The translations under genes were made by a program, and so were the position numbers. 64,000 nucleotides of DNA from assembly GCA_964034945.1 (NCBI GenBank), contig OZ035962.1, positions 67,160,274 through 67,224,273 on the forward strand, written 5' to 3'. Of this stretch, positions 19,906 through 30,874 are shown in pieces (position 1 is the stretch's first letter; each line of letters starts with the position of its first letter). The notes beneath the pieces were generated by a model. The model saw only the letters and a list, made by a program, of their open reading frames with translations, was not told where the DNA came from and ran no database searches. The DNA comes from Chrysopilus asiliformis (Eukaryota; Arthropoda; Insecta; Diptera; Rhagionidae).

Positions 19906-20782
19906 TTCGGCCTTTTTTTCGTCTATTTGCTGGGTATATTGGCTGAAAACAAAAATAAAAACACTTGACTTGCACAAAAATACAAAAATTAACCAAAAAA
20001 AACAGTAATTGTGCGTTTGTGAGATTTCCCACTTTACCCGCCACACATTTCCCACTTTACCCGCCAGCCGACATTTTGCATATCTACTATGCGGTAGTGA
20101 AAAATGCGCGAAAACACAATATTCTTACACATTTCGAAAGAGGAAGACCTGACAATAATTTCAGTTATAAATACCTGTATTTAATGTTGAAAAATATGCA
20201 CCACTAAAAAACTTTTGGCTATTTGATTTTCACTGTGTATTTACACCACAGATATCGGAATTAGAATAGATATCGTGTTTTGCTATCTAAAATAGGCCAC
20301 TGAAATGTCAAAATATTATTATGGGGAAAGGAGATAAATATATCATGCTTCGTTTTGGAATATAGAATGTTTGTAGTTCACTTAAAAGCTAAAATTCATT
20401 TTTAATTTGAAACTTGATAAAAGCAAAGTTGGCAATTCTGGATTCATTTCACTATGGTATGCAAATAAATTTTAGGCTTATGAAAATAGAGAAAGCATTA
20501 GTGTTTTTGGCCCATTTCTTTATACGGGCTTTTCAAGTAAGGCGCATTCTATGGGATATATTTCTGTGATTTACACCGAGATAAAACAAGCGCACACACG
20601 CGTTCAAAGCACACAAAATAATGTCAGGGCTAAATTGACAGTTGACGGTTCATGGTTTGGGCGGACATCAACAAATACGGCTGTAAGCACTAATTTCCCA
20701 GTTTATCCACCTTCGTTTACTTTACCCGTCCTTCCCCTACTTTTTTTTAAAAAATAAAAGGTAAAAAAATTTATTTTTAATA
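19906..20782. other. Unassigned DNA
   Basis: A 23-bp direct repeat (TTTCCCACTTTACCCGCC) occurs twice near 20024-20066. No gene, RNA or element border is recognised in the rest. Confidence 0.4.
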
Positions 20783-20861
20783 CAGTAGGCTCGCGATTAT
20801 ATGAACGTTCTGTTATATGAACAGCATAAAATTTCATGTTCATATAATCGCGAGTGTACTG
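20783..20861. mobile_element. 79-bp pogo-like MITE
   Basis: TA then CAGTAGGCTCGCGATTATAT ... ATATAATCGCGAGTGTACTG. The ends are inverted copies, with ATATGAAC repeated twice. Only the left TA is intact. The CTCGCGATTATATGAA core also appears at about 46090, so it is a dispersed family. Confidence 0.7.
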
Positions 20862-21028
20862 TGTGTTATAAAATTAAAACGCCATGTTTATAAAAAAATA
20901 TTTTTACACTTATTTATTGTCAATTTTTTTTCAATTTTTTCTTTATTAAAATATTTAAAGAAATTTTTTAAAATTTTTTTTTAGTTGAGCCTTTGTGGTT
21001 TTTATATAAATGAAAATTGAAACTTTAA

Positions 21029-21749
21029 TGCCCGGTTTTTCAGTGAAAATTTAAACTCCGTTTAACCGGCGATAAAGTTTAAACTACCGTTTAACACAAA
21101 ATGGTGTTTTTCAGTGACAGTTTATCTCTAACCAAAAGTTTAAACGGAGTTTAACTTAAACGGCCATGGATGAGGGTTTAAACTAACGTTTTTTTCAAAA
21201 CTTGTTTGTCTTTTGTAGATCCGCGAAGAATAAAACTGTAATAAAAATGGAGTGCATCACTTTTTTTGTTCTCCACAATTTCACTATATTTTTTACAAGT
21301 TCTAACAATTTTAGAACTTCTTTTGAAATAAAATTGGAGAACCGTCTTGAACCACAATAACACAATAACACCCCAATAATACAATTGAATCACAATAACA
21401 CAATTGAAACACAATAACACAATTGAAACACAATAACAACCGAAATCAGAACCGTTTTTTTATAAAATTTTATAATTAATGCGTAATCAAATACTCGTAT
21501 TACGAAAATTATCATAACTAGACAAATATATCAATGATTTTATGACAGGAGAAGTTGTCATTTCAATATATTTTACTTGTATAGTAGACTGCAAAATTGA
21601 CAAAAAAGTTTAAACTTTAGTTTAATAAAACGTTCAATTCCGTTTGTCTAAAAAACACCAGAAGTTTAAACTTTAGTTTAAACTTTAGTTTAAACTTCAT
21701 TATGAGTTTAACTAAACTAAAGTTTAAACTTTCACTGAAAACCCGGGCA
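21029..21749. mobile_element. TAA-flanked element with reiterated GTTTAAAC
   Basis: Inverted ends TGCCCGGTTTTTCAGTGAAA / TGCCCGGGTTTTCAGTGAAA are flanked by TAA at 21026-21028 and 21750-21752. GTTTAAACT or a close variant recurs more than ten times near both ends. The middle holds a 19-bp tandem array (CACAATAACACAATTGAAA, about 21355-21440) and, on the minus strand, a Myb/SANT-like remnant. Confidence 0.85.
21235..21345 (-). pseudogene. Myb/SANT-like DNA-binding remnant
   Basis: A minus-strand frame contains SSKIVRTCKKYSEIVENKKS followed by DA. The KY--I-ENKKSDA pattern matches the Myb/SANT-like partner protein encoded by PIF/Harbinger elements. Only the first helix region is recognisable. 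The TAA-flanked host element supports the link. Confidence 0.5.
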
Positions 21750-22404
21750 TAAGATAATTAATCGGTGCTATGCATTTTTCTTGAATTTTTTTTTCGAAAC
21801 ACAATCACGTTATTCAGACCGAAGGTCCTGTAATTAAAACTGTGTCACCCGATTTAGGATCAGGAACCCAAAAAACCTTTAATATTGGTAGCAATATTAA
21901 AGTCTACTACAAATTCGCTAGTTTTAAGATGACGTAGACTCGAATTTATTAAGGTAAGGCCCGAAGTGTAAAAAAGGCGAGAATTAGGTTAGGTTTGCCA
22001 ATGACCATATTTAGAAATCGTAAGCTGTGAGCTATCGATAAGGATGTGGACATATCTTTTTGGATTACCACTTCGCCAAATACCTGAAATTTAAGCAAAT
22101 ATGAAACTGAACCGAATTTTTCATAAATTTTTATGGTTTTAGAGTATTGGACCAAAGGAAAATTCCATTTTTTGTACCGCTAACTCACTTTACTGCAAAC
22201 TCAATAAACAATTGTCCAAATAAATCATATCCTAATTTAAGCGATGCAGTCGTATCACCTCGTACAATCCGTCCTCCTCCAGCAGAATTGAGAACTACTC
22301 AAAACATTCGCAAAACGAAATCTTGCGATAGTTTTTAATGTCACTTAAAGCATTTCCGGAAGAGGTTTATCTTATGATAAAAGCCCCTTCTATTCGAAAG
22401 GTAT

Positions 22405-22987
22405 CATCTCACCAATGATATTAAGTGGCCCTCGGGGAATGAGTACTACAAATATAAAGGTAGGAAATTTGTCAACGTTATTGGAGCTATTGATTCGAGT
22501 TATATACCAATTAAAGCCCTATAAGGACAAGTTCATTGCTACACAAATAGGAAGAAATTTAATTCAACAATACTTCAGGTAATTTGCGATTCCAATATGA
22601 GATATTTGGGTTGCTCAACAGAGTATCCCAGTTCTGTTTATGACACTAGAATCTTCAAGAACTCTTTATTGAACAGCCTTTTTAGAGTGAGAAAATTTAA
22701 GCGCTAAACAGATAAGATTTAATAAGGATTATGCGACAACTCGACAGGTCATCGAAAAACGTTTTGCATTACTTTTCGATTGTGTTCAGATATTGATGTA
22801 TTTGGAAATGAACAGAATTGAGCTTATTCCAGCCACTATTTTGGATTGCTGCGTGATGCATAATATCTGTCTGATATTTCCCGAAGACACAAGCGACAAT
22901 TTTATAGTTGACGAGAGAAGTGCTACATCCAAAAGTTTGCTCGACGACAATGTCTTGGAAGGAAACCGTTTTAATGGCGGACAATAG
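22405..22987 (+). pseudogene. PIF/Harbinger (HARBI1-like) transposase relic
   Basis: The frame reads IKWPSGNEYYKYKGRKFVNV then IGAIDSSYIPIKAL, a stop, then CYTNRKKFNSTILQVICDSN and SVYDTRIFKN. After a deletion it gives NKDYATTRQVIEKRFALLFD and MHNICLIFPED. The three catalytic acidic residues can be placed: D in GAIDSS, D in SVYDTR, E in QVIEKR. The NRK-F---LQ--CD and MHNIC motifs are family hallmarks. At least one stop and a deletion of roughly 60-100 residues make it dead. Confidence 0.88.
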
Positions 22988-23052
22988 ATTTTTAATGCAA
23001 TGGTCGCTGTTGTTATAAAAATAAAAATTGAATCCAAATTTTGTTTTGAATC

Positions 23053-23430
23053 TTAAAAATAATAATGAAACTCAAAATTTAACAGTACACAGTTTTCTAA
23101 GTTTTCTGGCATTGTAGAAGATCGAATTTTTTCTAACAACTTGTTCATGGAACTTTTGTAGGCTGCCGTTGCCTCTCTCAAGGATTTTGTATTGTCTTCT
23201 AAATGTTGCGAGTTGTATCGTCCGAAACTCCTGTTTGTCCTTCGGGTCGCATTGTCATTCTACATCTCTATTTAGCCCCGTTTCTCCCTAGCCCCGGACA
23301 CGTGCTGTAGATTATTTAGCAGTCGATCACCAATTGGGTTTTTCTTCGCCTTTGACTACGTGCGACTGGCTTAGCATCATCTTCTGCTTTTGGGAGGTAG
23401 ACGAAGGCATTTCCACACAATTGAAGACAT
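23053..23430 (-). pseudogene. PIF/Harbinger partner-protein relic
   Basis: The minus strand shows NAFVYLPKAEDDAKPVARSQ then RRRKTQLVID and, in a shifted frame, RYNSQHLEDNTKSLREATAA then YKSSMNKLLEKIRSSTMPEN. Basic, helical, coiled-coil-like C-terminal regions of this kind are typical of the Myb/MADF partner of PIF/Harbinger. Frames are broken at least twice. Confidence 0.5.
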
Positions 23431-23844
23431 GTGTTAGAAACTAGAAACTACATTATTAAAATTGTCGTTTTTTAAGTTTTTTAAAGTCATAAGGAATACA
23501 CAAAATTTGTTCGAATGTCGAGCAAGAGATAGCGTTAGTGGTATATTTCAAATTTTTACGCCTGCTGTCGATAAGAAAGTCTAAGGGAATACCAAGAGTC
23601 GATTGGCGTGACTCAAGGTGAGGCGCGCGCCTAAGGGAATCGACCTGACTATTAGTCGTGGGCGGGTGATACGATTTCGGATCAAGTATTCGTTTCTCAG
23701 TTTCCATTCTAGTTTTAGTACTCCATTCACCTCTTTGATTTCTTGCATATTTGTGGATAGAATAGGAGAATTTCTTATAAAAAAAGAAGAAAGCGTGGAT
23801 ATGTGCGTTTTTAAATTTCGTGTTCGGTTTTTTTGCTGGTGGCG

Positions 23845-24372
23845 CAGAGTGTTAGAGACGACAAAGTATTTTGATTTCCGTATGTCCGTCCGTCTGTTTG
23901 TCTCCTGTTTTGTCCGTCTGCTTGTCTGTGAGAACCACAACTCACGAAATGATTGAGCTAGAGACTTGAAATTTTGTATTGTTAAAAACTTTAAAGGGTC
24001 AAATTGGACCATTCCTGCCCTCCTCCCTCATACAGACGAAATAGTTTTCTCGAAAACGGTTAGTCATATTGAAAAATTTACGAAAGTAAAATGTATTTAG
24101 AATAGAGTTTTACATAACTCATCCATGGTCCGATGGGATTTTGATATATGGATGATACATTTGATCCTGTTTTCTCGAATACGAAATATTTATTAAAATG
24201 AAATGTGTTTAGAATACGATTTTACATAATTTATCTATACATTAAAATCCAGTTGGACCACTCCTTTCCTCCTCTCCTATACAAATGAATTTTTTAAAAT
24301 AAACATTTTGTCTGTCATCATATAAAGTATTTGACGATTGGCCCCTGGCAATTGTAGCTTTCCTTATGTTTG
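23845..24372 (+). mobile_element. Helitron-like family B, copy 3
   Basis: The core GTATGTCCGTCCGTCTGTTT at 23880 is followed by GATTGAGCTAGAGACTTGAA, the GAAAACGGTTAGTCATATTG block, TTTAGAATACGATTTTACAT and the end GGCCCCTGGCAATTGTAGCT. It is in the same orientation as copy 4 (38888-40142). The long frames across this region arise from the GTCC/GTCT core and are not genes. Confidence 0.65.
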
Positions 24373-24454
24373 AAAATGTATTCGTTACTCATTTCAGAAT
24401 TGAAAAACGAATACTTCGCATTATCCGGATACTACTATTCAGAAGCATTACTGC

Positions 24455-25256
24455 CAGTGATGCGCATGATAAAAAAATTTTTGTATCAAATTTTTCAGAA
24501 AAAAGTATCAAAAAGTATCAACCCAAGGAAAAGACGTAAAAACGTAAAAAAAGCAGCAACAATTTTATTTTCGGAAAAAAATCATAATTTTCAGATTTGT
24601 TATACAGTAGAATCCCGATAATTCGTACCCCGATAATTCGTATATCCCGCTAATTCGTGTGAATTTGCTGGTCCCTTGAAATACCGAATTATCGGGATTC
24701 TACTGTAATTTCAAAACTAGCAGGTCGATTCTTCTATATAATCACATACAAAAAATCAAACGTATAACAAAAAAAAACATTTCATTGGTTTAAATAACAC
24801 AGTTAATTACGTAAAGAAAAAATAAAACTACAGAATTACTGGAGTATAATATTTTCATATAATTCTTTTGAAAACATAATACATTCCACCGTGCTCAAGT
24901 CAAAGCGGTTGGACTTTTTTTGTTTTTATCACATTTAGTTCTGAAACTGTCCGTCTTATTCGTCTGCACATATTCAGGAAAATGAATTGTATTTACATAG
25001 CAATACGGCTTATTTCTTGCTTAAGATTACAGGCAGGCTGAGTTCAGGATAATGCGATAATTTGTGTAGTGTTCACCAACTTCCACATAATGTTGACTGA
25101 TACAATTTTAATTTGAAAAAAAATCTTTTACTGTCATTTTTTTAAAAAAGTATCAATTTCATGATATTTAGGGAAAAATGTATCTTTGTATCAAAAGTGA
25201 AATTTATGAAAAAGAAGTATCGAAATTGATACAAATGTATCAAATGCGCATCACTG
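24455..25256. mobile_element. hAT element with 8-bp target duplication
   Basis: Ends CAGTGATGCGCAT ... ATGCGCATCACTG are flanked by an exact 8-bp duplication ATTACTGC (24447-24454, 25257-25264). AAAGTATC/GATAC motifs recur near both ends. No transposase frame remains. A pogo-type MITE is nested at 24605-24705. Confidence 0.92.
24605..24705. mobile_element. 101-bp pogo/Tigger MITE nested in hAT
   Basis: TA then CAGTAGAATCCCGATAATTC ... GAATTATCGGGATTCTACTG then TA. The inverted ends are about 23 bp and the TA pair is exact. CCCGATAATTCGTA is repeated three times on the left side. Confidence 0.92.
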
Positions 25257-26040
25257 ATTACTGCTGTTGATGCGAGAGGGTATGTACCTTTTTTCCTCTA
25301 TTAGACTTGGGAATAATTTTAGTTAGTTTTTGATGATTTTGGAAGAAAATTCTGCAATTGTGTATCCTTAACATCTCAAAAATGAGTTTTTTTTAGTGAA
25401 TTCAAATTTCAACGTTGAAGAATGTCGAAGTCAAGTTACGAAAGTTTTGCACGGAGGCGTCAAATTGATATGACTTTTTACTTTCTTTTAGAAAAGTGTT
25501 AAACGATTTTGAGCTTTGTTTGGATATTTTTCGTAATTTTTTATTAATTTATCCAAACAGACAAATGAGAGTAAAAGTCGGAGAATATATCTCTATACCC
25601 AATAACAATTTGAGGTTACATTCCGGTTAAGAAACGTATTTGAAACCATGGTAACAAAACTCAAAAGTTTCACATTTGGTTTCTGTAATCTTTCAGAAAC
25701 GTTTCAGAAACCCTATTTAGAAGCTGGTTTCAAAACAACCCTTTTTGGCGGGTTTATCCGGAAACCATCTAAAATGCAACCTAAATTGAAGTTTTTTTTT
25801 GTAACCACGGTTACAAATTGTTTCTTGGGTACATTTGTGATTTTTTGACAATGATTTATCTATGGCGTTTTCTGACGCTTTTCTACTGGAATATTGTGGC
25901 ATAACGGTTCAACACAAAAACCTATAAAATAACTCTGCAAAACCCGTTACCACCCACATTATTTTTGATAACAATATGATATTGTTGAAATTATTATTGT
26001 AGTAAAACAATAATATTTAAATCTGAAATTTTCACCTAAC
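25257..26040. other. Unassigned DNA with GTTTCNGAAAC-type repeats
   Basis: From about 25630 to 25840, phrases such as AAACCATGGTAACAAA and TTTGTAACCACGGTTACAAA are inverted to each other, and GTTTCAGAAAC recurs. This suggests a miniature element of about 220 bp without a clear target duplication. The rest is unassigned. Confidence 0.4.
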
Positions 26041-26790
26041 ATTTTTATTGCTCAGAATCTAAAAATTAACGCCTGATCATAAATTTCAAACAAATTGAGA
26101 AATTTCTCATACTTTGGAAAGTAAGAGTAGTAAGAAAATACATTTTTGAATGAGTATTTTCGAGGCATTTAAAGATCAGAAGTTGAAATTTAAAAAAAAA
26201 AGATTCTTGTAATTTCGTTAACATAGAAGTTATTGATTTTTTTTTATCTATGAAAAATTCTACAGATGTTTCAATCATTTAGCACTTATATGGGCTAGAA
26301 TTTTCCAGTAATTTGGTGTCATCCAAAAAACCAATAAATTAACATGTTTAAATAACTCATGTAGAAAATATGTTAAATTAACATCCGGATTGAAGCCCGC
26401 CATCCAACACCTAAATGTATTCGCATCACCCGGAGATATCATGGTGACAAAAAAAAAATAAATTGTGTATTTAACTGGTGTATACTATTTGGTGAAATTG
26501 AGACTTATGGCTTCATTAAATACTTCAAGTTCGTTCACAAATTAGCGATAAATCGATTATTAATACAACCATTTTATCACGTGTTTTCAGAGGACTTGAT
26601 AGACATGTTTTTCAATTTTGAAGTTTTAAATATGAAATAATTTGCTAACCTAATTTGATGATTTGAGCAAACTATCACGTGGTGTTTGAACTTGTTGAAT
26701 TATGAAACTACCTGTTGAAGAGGAATGAAATTATACATAATTAAAGGATCAAATTTCAACTCTCTACTAATTGATGTCAATACTTCCGCA
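26041..26790. repeat. Repeat family D, copy 2
   Basis: It shares TTAACATCCGGATT, TGTATTCGCA-like and ATCACGTG phrases with 15908-16402 plus 16787-16850, and lacks the palindrome insertion. Borders are not defined. Confidence 0.5.
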
Positions 26791-26792
26791 TA

Positions 26793-27365
26793 AAAAAACA
26801 TAACAAAAGCTATAATTGCCAATCTGGCAATCATTGGAGACCCGTATGGTGATATTCGTATCAAAATTCGAACAGTTATACCAAAATTCCACTTTGAAGT
26901 CAAACTTTCCAATAAGATTTTTTTAAATTTTTTCCAATCGGATTTTGATGTATGGGAGTTTTATGTAGAATCATATCCTAAATAACTTTTGTTCTTGGAC
27001 TTTTTTGATAAGATGCACCGTTTTTGAGATATTCACAAAAACCGATTTCGTTCGTATGGGGGGTACCCCCCCCCTAATGGTCCATTTTTGCCCATTAACG
27101 AACCTAGCCTCGCATTTTACGAAAAACGGATCTGTGCAAACTTTCAAGTCTCTAGCTCAATCCGTGCGCCCGCAATCCGCGCCACAGACAGACGGACGGA
27201 CAGACGGACAGACAGACAGACGGACGGACGGACATGCAGAAATTAAATATTTTTATCATTCTAAACACACTGGTGTAATTCATTTTTTTGTGCGATGACG
27301 GGATCTTGGCGTTACAAACGGTAAGGCAAAGTTAATATACCCTTTGGTTTCACCATACGGGTATA
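26793..27365 (-). mobile_element. DINE-1-like family A, copy 2
   Basis: A well-preserved copy: hairpin ATTGCCAATCTGGCAAT at 26815; inner subterminal repeat ACCCGTATGGTGA (26841); GACAGACG/GACGGACG core (27185-27232); terminal TCACCATACGGGTATA at 27350-27365. The two subterminal repeats are exact inverted copies. Apparent reading frames rich in RTDGQTD come from the core. Confidence 0.88.
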
Positions 27366-28959
27366 ATTAAACATTATACCCAATTATATTAATCATATGA
27401 AGTTTGATTATTGGATTTTCTAGGCTTATAGGTAATTAAAAAATATCACAAAATTTAAATTATTTTTGTGGATGTTTTCACATTCGAAAAATTCCCCCCA
27501 ACAGTTCAGGCATGTTTGCTCTGAAACCCTATTAGAGGCCTGTTTCTGGAAGTTTGATTATGTAAGAAAGGTATCATCTTCCCGTTAGGTGGAGAAAGCT
27601 GTGTTTTCCATGTTAATAACGTTTCTTTTCCAATTGCCATGTCCAACACACTGTCAAAACTCTGACAGAAAATACGCACAAATCACGAAATCTAAAGAAG
27701 GATGTGACGCTATTTAGTATCGCAAATGGGTGAAAGGTTCTCAAATCATAAATGAACGAAGGAATTTGCAAAATATCGCGAGCGTTTGCGAAAAACTCAG
27801 TTTGAGACGTTTGCGATGGTTTTGCGATGTAAAGTGAATATCGTAATATAAATTCCAAGTATTTTTTGTTTACAATACCTCACAACTTTCACAAAATTTG
27901 GTTGCCACCGTTTTATTTTTCAGATTTCGTGTACCCCCTGAAATTAGCCGATGTACCCCTTAAAGTACATGTACCCATTTTGGGAAACGCTAATCTAAAG
28001 GAATTGTTCGCCTATTGGAAGCATCCGCAAAGGAAGATTTTACTGTATTTGGAATCTTTTGCAGTTGTCCAATATATTATTGGATTCCTAAGTTAATGTT
28101 TTGATTTAATGAATATGTTGAAATTTCGAATCAAAGCAAAGAATTTTTAAATAATGGCAAAACAGAAAATTTCTAGCCTTTTTTTGTGACTACATAGAGA
28201 CGAAGCATAAAAAACATAATGGTGACTGATATCAAATAAGTTTCCAAGAAAGTTAAATGTTAGGGCAATCATTAATTGGTGACCTTAAAACAATGTTCAA
28301 GCACACGACTTGCTTGTTAATTTCTTAAGAATGTTGCAAAACCACATCACATGACGTGACTTTAGCGGTGGCACATCACTTATCGAGTCTCCAGGTGTGA
28401 TTACTTTATATATTAACTCATTTATATTAAATAAGTATATATAGTTGTTTAAGAAATGTTTATGCAATCTTAAATGTTAACTTAATAGCAGATTTTACCG
28501 ACCGAATTTCCGTGTTTATACAGAGTGGCCCAATTTCAATTCACCATGTATAATAAAGTATCACCCTTGTCGCCCTCGCGGTGCGCACTGTGGCTTTTTC
28601 CTTGTGGAACCATATGTCAGGGTTGTTCTCATCTACCGGACCTAAAAACTTCTCAGTTATGGTTCAGCATAACTAATTAACACTAAAGTGTGACCATCGT
28701 GAAAGTGATGTCCGTTGAAATTTTTAAATTATCCGTTAAAACTTTAAAATTTTTCGGTCATAATCACAGATTTGAGCGAAAAATATTTTAATCGATTAAT
28801 TTAAGGACAATTTTCCTGGATCAAGCGCTTAAAAAGTTTTAAATACAATAAATAATTTTAAAAACTGATTCAACAAATTTTTCAAAATAAGTCGGTTCGG
28901 AAATTTTCGAAAGTTTTATATAATTACACTCGCCCCAGTAACGCCCCAGTGACTGGGCA
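27366..28959. other. Unassigned DNA with a hAT-like end
   Basis: At about 27925-28005, TGTACCCCTTAAAGTACATG then CATTTTGGGAAACGCTAATC looks like a decayed hAT right end. CAGAGTGGCCCAATTTCAAT at 28519 may be another element start. No gene is recognised. Confidence 0.35.
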
Positions 28960-29264
28960 TTTTTTGTGGAACGAAGTAATTTTGTAGGGGAGGATTTGAT
29001 CCGATTGGATTTGGATGTATGGAACGGTTATGTAAAATCATATTCTAAACAGATTTTACCTTTACAAATTTTATCAATACGACTCACCGCTTTCGAGAAA
29101 ATTGCAAAAAACTGTTTCGTTTGTAGAGGCAGGGGGGGGGGGTCCAATTTTGCCCGTTCAAGAACTTAGCTTAGCCATTTACGAGAAACGCAACTATTCA
29201 AAATTTCAAGTCTCAAGCTCAATCCTTTCGAGAGTTATGATGTTCACGGAAATACGGCTTTAAT
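28960..29264 (-). mobile_element. Helitron-like family B, copy 2 (truncated)
   Basis: It contains GGATTTGGATGTATGGAACG, CATATTCTAAACAGATTTTA, TTTACGAGAAACGCAACTAT and TCAAGTCTCAAGCTCAATCC like copy 1. It stops just before the GTCC/GTCT core (GAGAGTTATGATGTTCACGG). A family A copy begins at 29265. Confidence 0.6.
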
Positions 29265-29807
29265 TATACCCGTATGGTGAAGTCAAAGGGCATATTAGAT
29301 TTGCCTTACCGTTTGTAACGCCAAGATCCCGCTATCACACACAAAAATGAATTACACCAGTGTGTTTAGAATCATAAAAAAAATTGAATTTTGCATGTCC
29401 TTCTGTCCGTCTATGGCGCGGATTGCGGGCGCAGAGATTAAGCTAGAAACTTGAAATTTTAGGCAGATTCGTCTTTCGTAAAATGCAAGGCTAAGTTCGT
29501 TAATGGGCAAAAATGGACCATTACGAACGAAAACGTTTTTTCATCATACGAACGAAAACGTTTTTTGTGAATATCTCAAAAACGGTGCATCTTATTAAAA
29601 AAAAGTGCAAGAACAAAAGTTATTTAAGATATGATTCTACATAAAACTCCCATACATCAAAATCCGATTGGAATAAATTTAAAAAAATCTTATTGAAAAG
29701 TTTGACTTCAAAGTGGAATTTTGATACAATTGTTCGCCGTTCACTCAAATCACCATACGGGTTTTCAATAATTGCCAGATTGGCAATTATAGCTTTTGTG
29801 ATGTTTT
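29265..29807 (+). mobile_element. DINE-1-like family A, copy 3
   Basis: Starts TATACCCGTATGGTGAAGTC; short core GTCCTTCTGTCCGTC at 29398; inner repeat TCACCATACGGGTTTTCAAT; hairpin ATTGCCAGATTGGCAAT at 29771; ends TTTGTGATGTTTT. It is inserted in or abuts family B copy 2. Confidence 0.8.
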
Positions 29808-30165
29808 AGCTTGATTTCGTATTTGTTTGTCTATCTGTCAGGGCCAGATCTTGCAATCTAATTTTGACCCACTTTTACTCATTCGATTGACTTGAAATTT
29901 TGTACACATACATAACTCCGATGACAAAAACTCCGATGACAATTTCGTCCTTGTAAATAAAACATGATTATCCTGTTCTTCAAAGTTACCGAAAAAAATC
30001 TCATACTGAGGTTTTGACGTTAAGGAGCCGCAGGACAACGGAAGGTCCCGAAAATTATAACATGAGTATCCTTTTCCCCAAATTTTCCGGATAAAATTTT
30101 AAGGATGTTGGGGTCGCTGAATCCGAATCTGGAGTAATAAAGAATATCTGAAAGGCCAGGATATA
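29808..30165 (+). mobile_element. Mini-me-like repeat with one 120-bp unit
   Basis: GTATTTGTTTGTCTATCTGT leads into TTTTGACCCACTTTTACTCA. From about 30035, ACGGAAGGTCCCGAAAATTA ... CGGATAAAATTTTAAGGATG, TTGGGGTCGCTGAATCCGAA is one copy of the 120-bp unit that is tandemly repeated at 60285-60905. A MITE cuts its right side at 30166. Confidence 0.6.
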
Positions 30166-30568
30166 TCGCACATGGTCCCGTAGACTGTAGTATCTCAAAA
30201 TCGGCCATTTCAAGAAAAACGCATTCAAAGTTTTCATTTTAAAAAAATTGTTTATAAATAATTGTTTTTTCTGTTGTCTACAGTAATATTTCAATTTATT
30301 ACTCTTTTGATAATAATTTACAGATCATTTGCTTAATTTTTTTTTTTTTTTTGCAATAATAAAAGATAGAGTTAGGTTTGTTTTCCACAAAATCAATTTA
30401 AATTTTAAAAAATGGGAATTTAAAAAACCAAAAATAAATAAATTTTAGGACTACGTTTACATTTAAATTTGTTTTTCATTTGATTTAGTCAATTTTCCTT
30501 TACATAATGGAATAATTACTCAAAAACACATTTTTTTGAGATACTACAGTCTACGGGACCATGTGCGA
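30166..30568. mobile_element. TA-flanked MITE, long inverted ends
   Basis: TCGCACATGGTCCCGTAGAC and about 15 further bases form near-perfect inverted ends at 30166-30200 and 30534-30568, flanked by TA on both sides. The middle is AT-rich with no coding sequence. Probably of the Tc1/mariner or pogo type. Confidence 0.8.
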
Positions 30569-30572
30569 TATA

Positions 30573-30819
30573 CACTCATCTTCTCTGTCATTGCGCAGCT
30601 CTAGCTCAACGCAGAAGAACTCATCTGGGTAGTCTCTTCCTAAACGATCTGGAGGACCTAAGCGCCACAAACGTCGCAGATCTACTACGCTTCATCAGAA
30701 GCTCCAAATGGTTCGAGCTATAGGGAAATTGATAGTTAAGATTCGCATGGTATCACAATGGGTCATTTCTGGCCTAAGTGTGCCCTTTTGACAGCCACTT
30801 CAACCTAACCTAACCTAAG
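30573..30819 (+). pseudogene. LINE 3' end with CCTAA tail
   Basis: The frame reads YTHLLCHCAALAQRRRTHLG then SLFLNDLEDLSATNVADLLR and FIRSSKWFEL-stop (TAG at about 30721). HLLCHC-AL---R---LG ... L-FI--S-WF is the C-terminal end of R1/I/Jockey-type ORF2. The 3' untranslated part ends AACCTAACCTAACCTAAG. GATATA occurs on both sides (30567-30572, 30820-30825), a possible short target duplication. Severely 5'-truncated. Confidence 0.85.
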
Positions 30820-30874
30820 GATATATATTCAAACACCAAAAAGTATATGTGAGCGTGGCGAAAGACAGACGTCA

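Larger units (their letters stand above)
22140..23440. mobile_element. PIF/Harbinger element remnant (two convergent ORFs)
   Basis: A transposase relic on + (22405-22987) faces a second protein relic on - (23053-23430), the usual two-gene layout of PIF/Harbinger. The terminal repeats were not located. An upstream + frame at 22147-22338 (63 codons, ending RTTQNIRKTKSCDSF) lies in the expected N-terminal position, but I cannot assign it. Confidence 0.65.

Noticed and set aside
23581..24012. A 143-codon minus-strand frame and a 112-codon plus-strand frame
   Set aside because: They overlap each other on opposite strands and run through the GTCC/GTCT core of family B. Composition follows the repeat.
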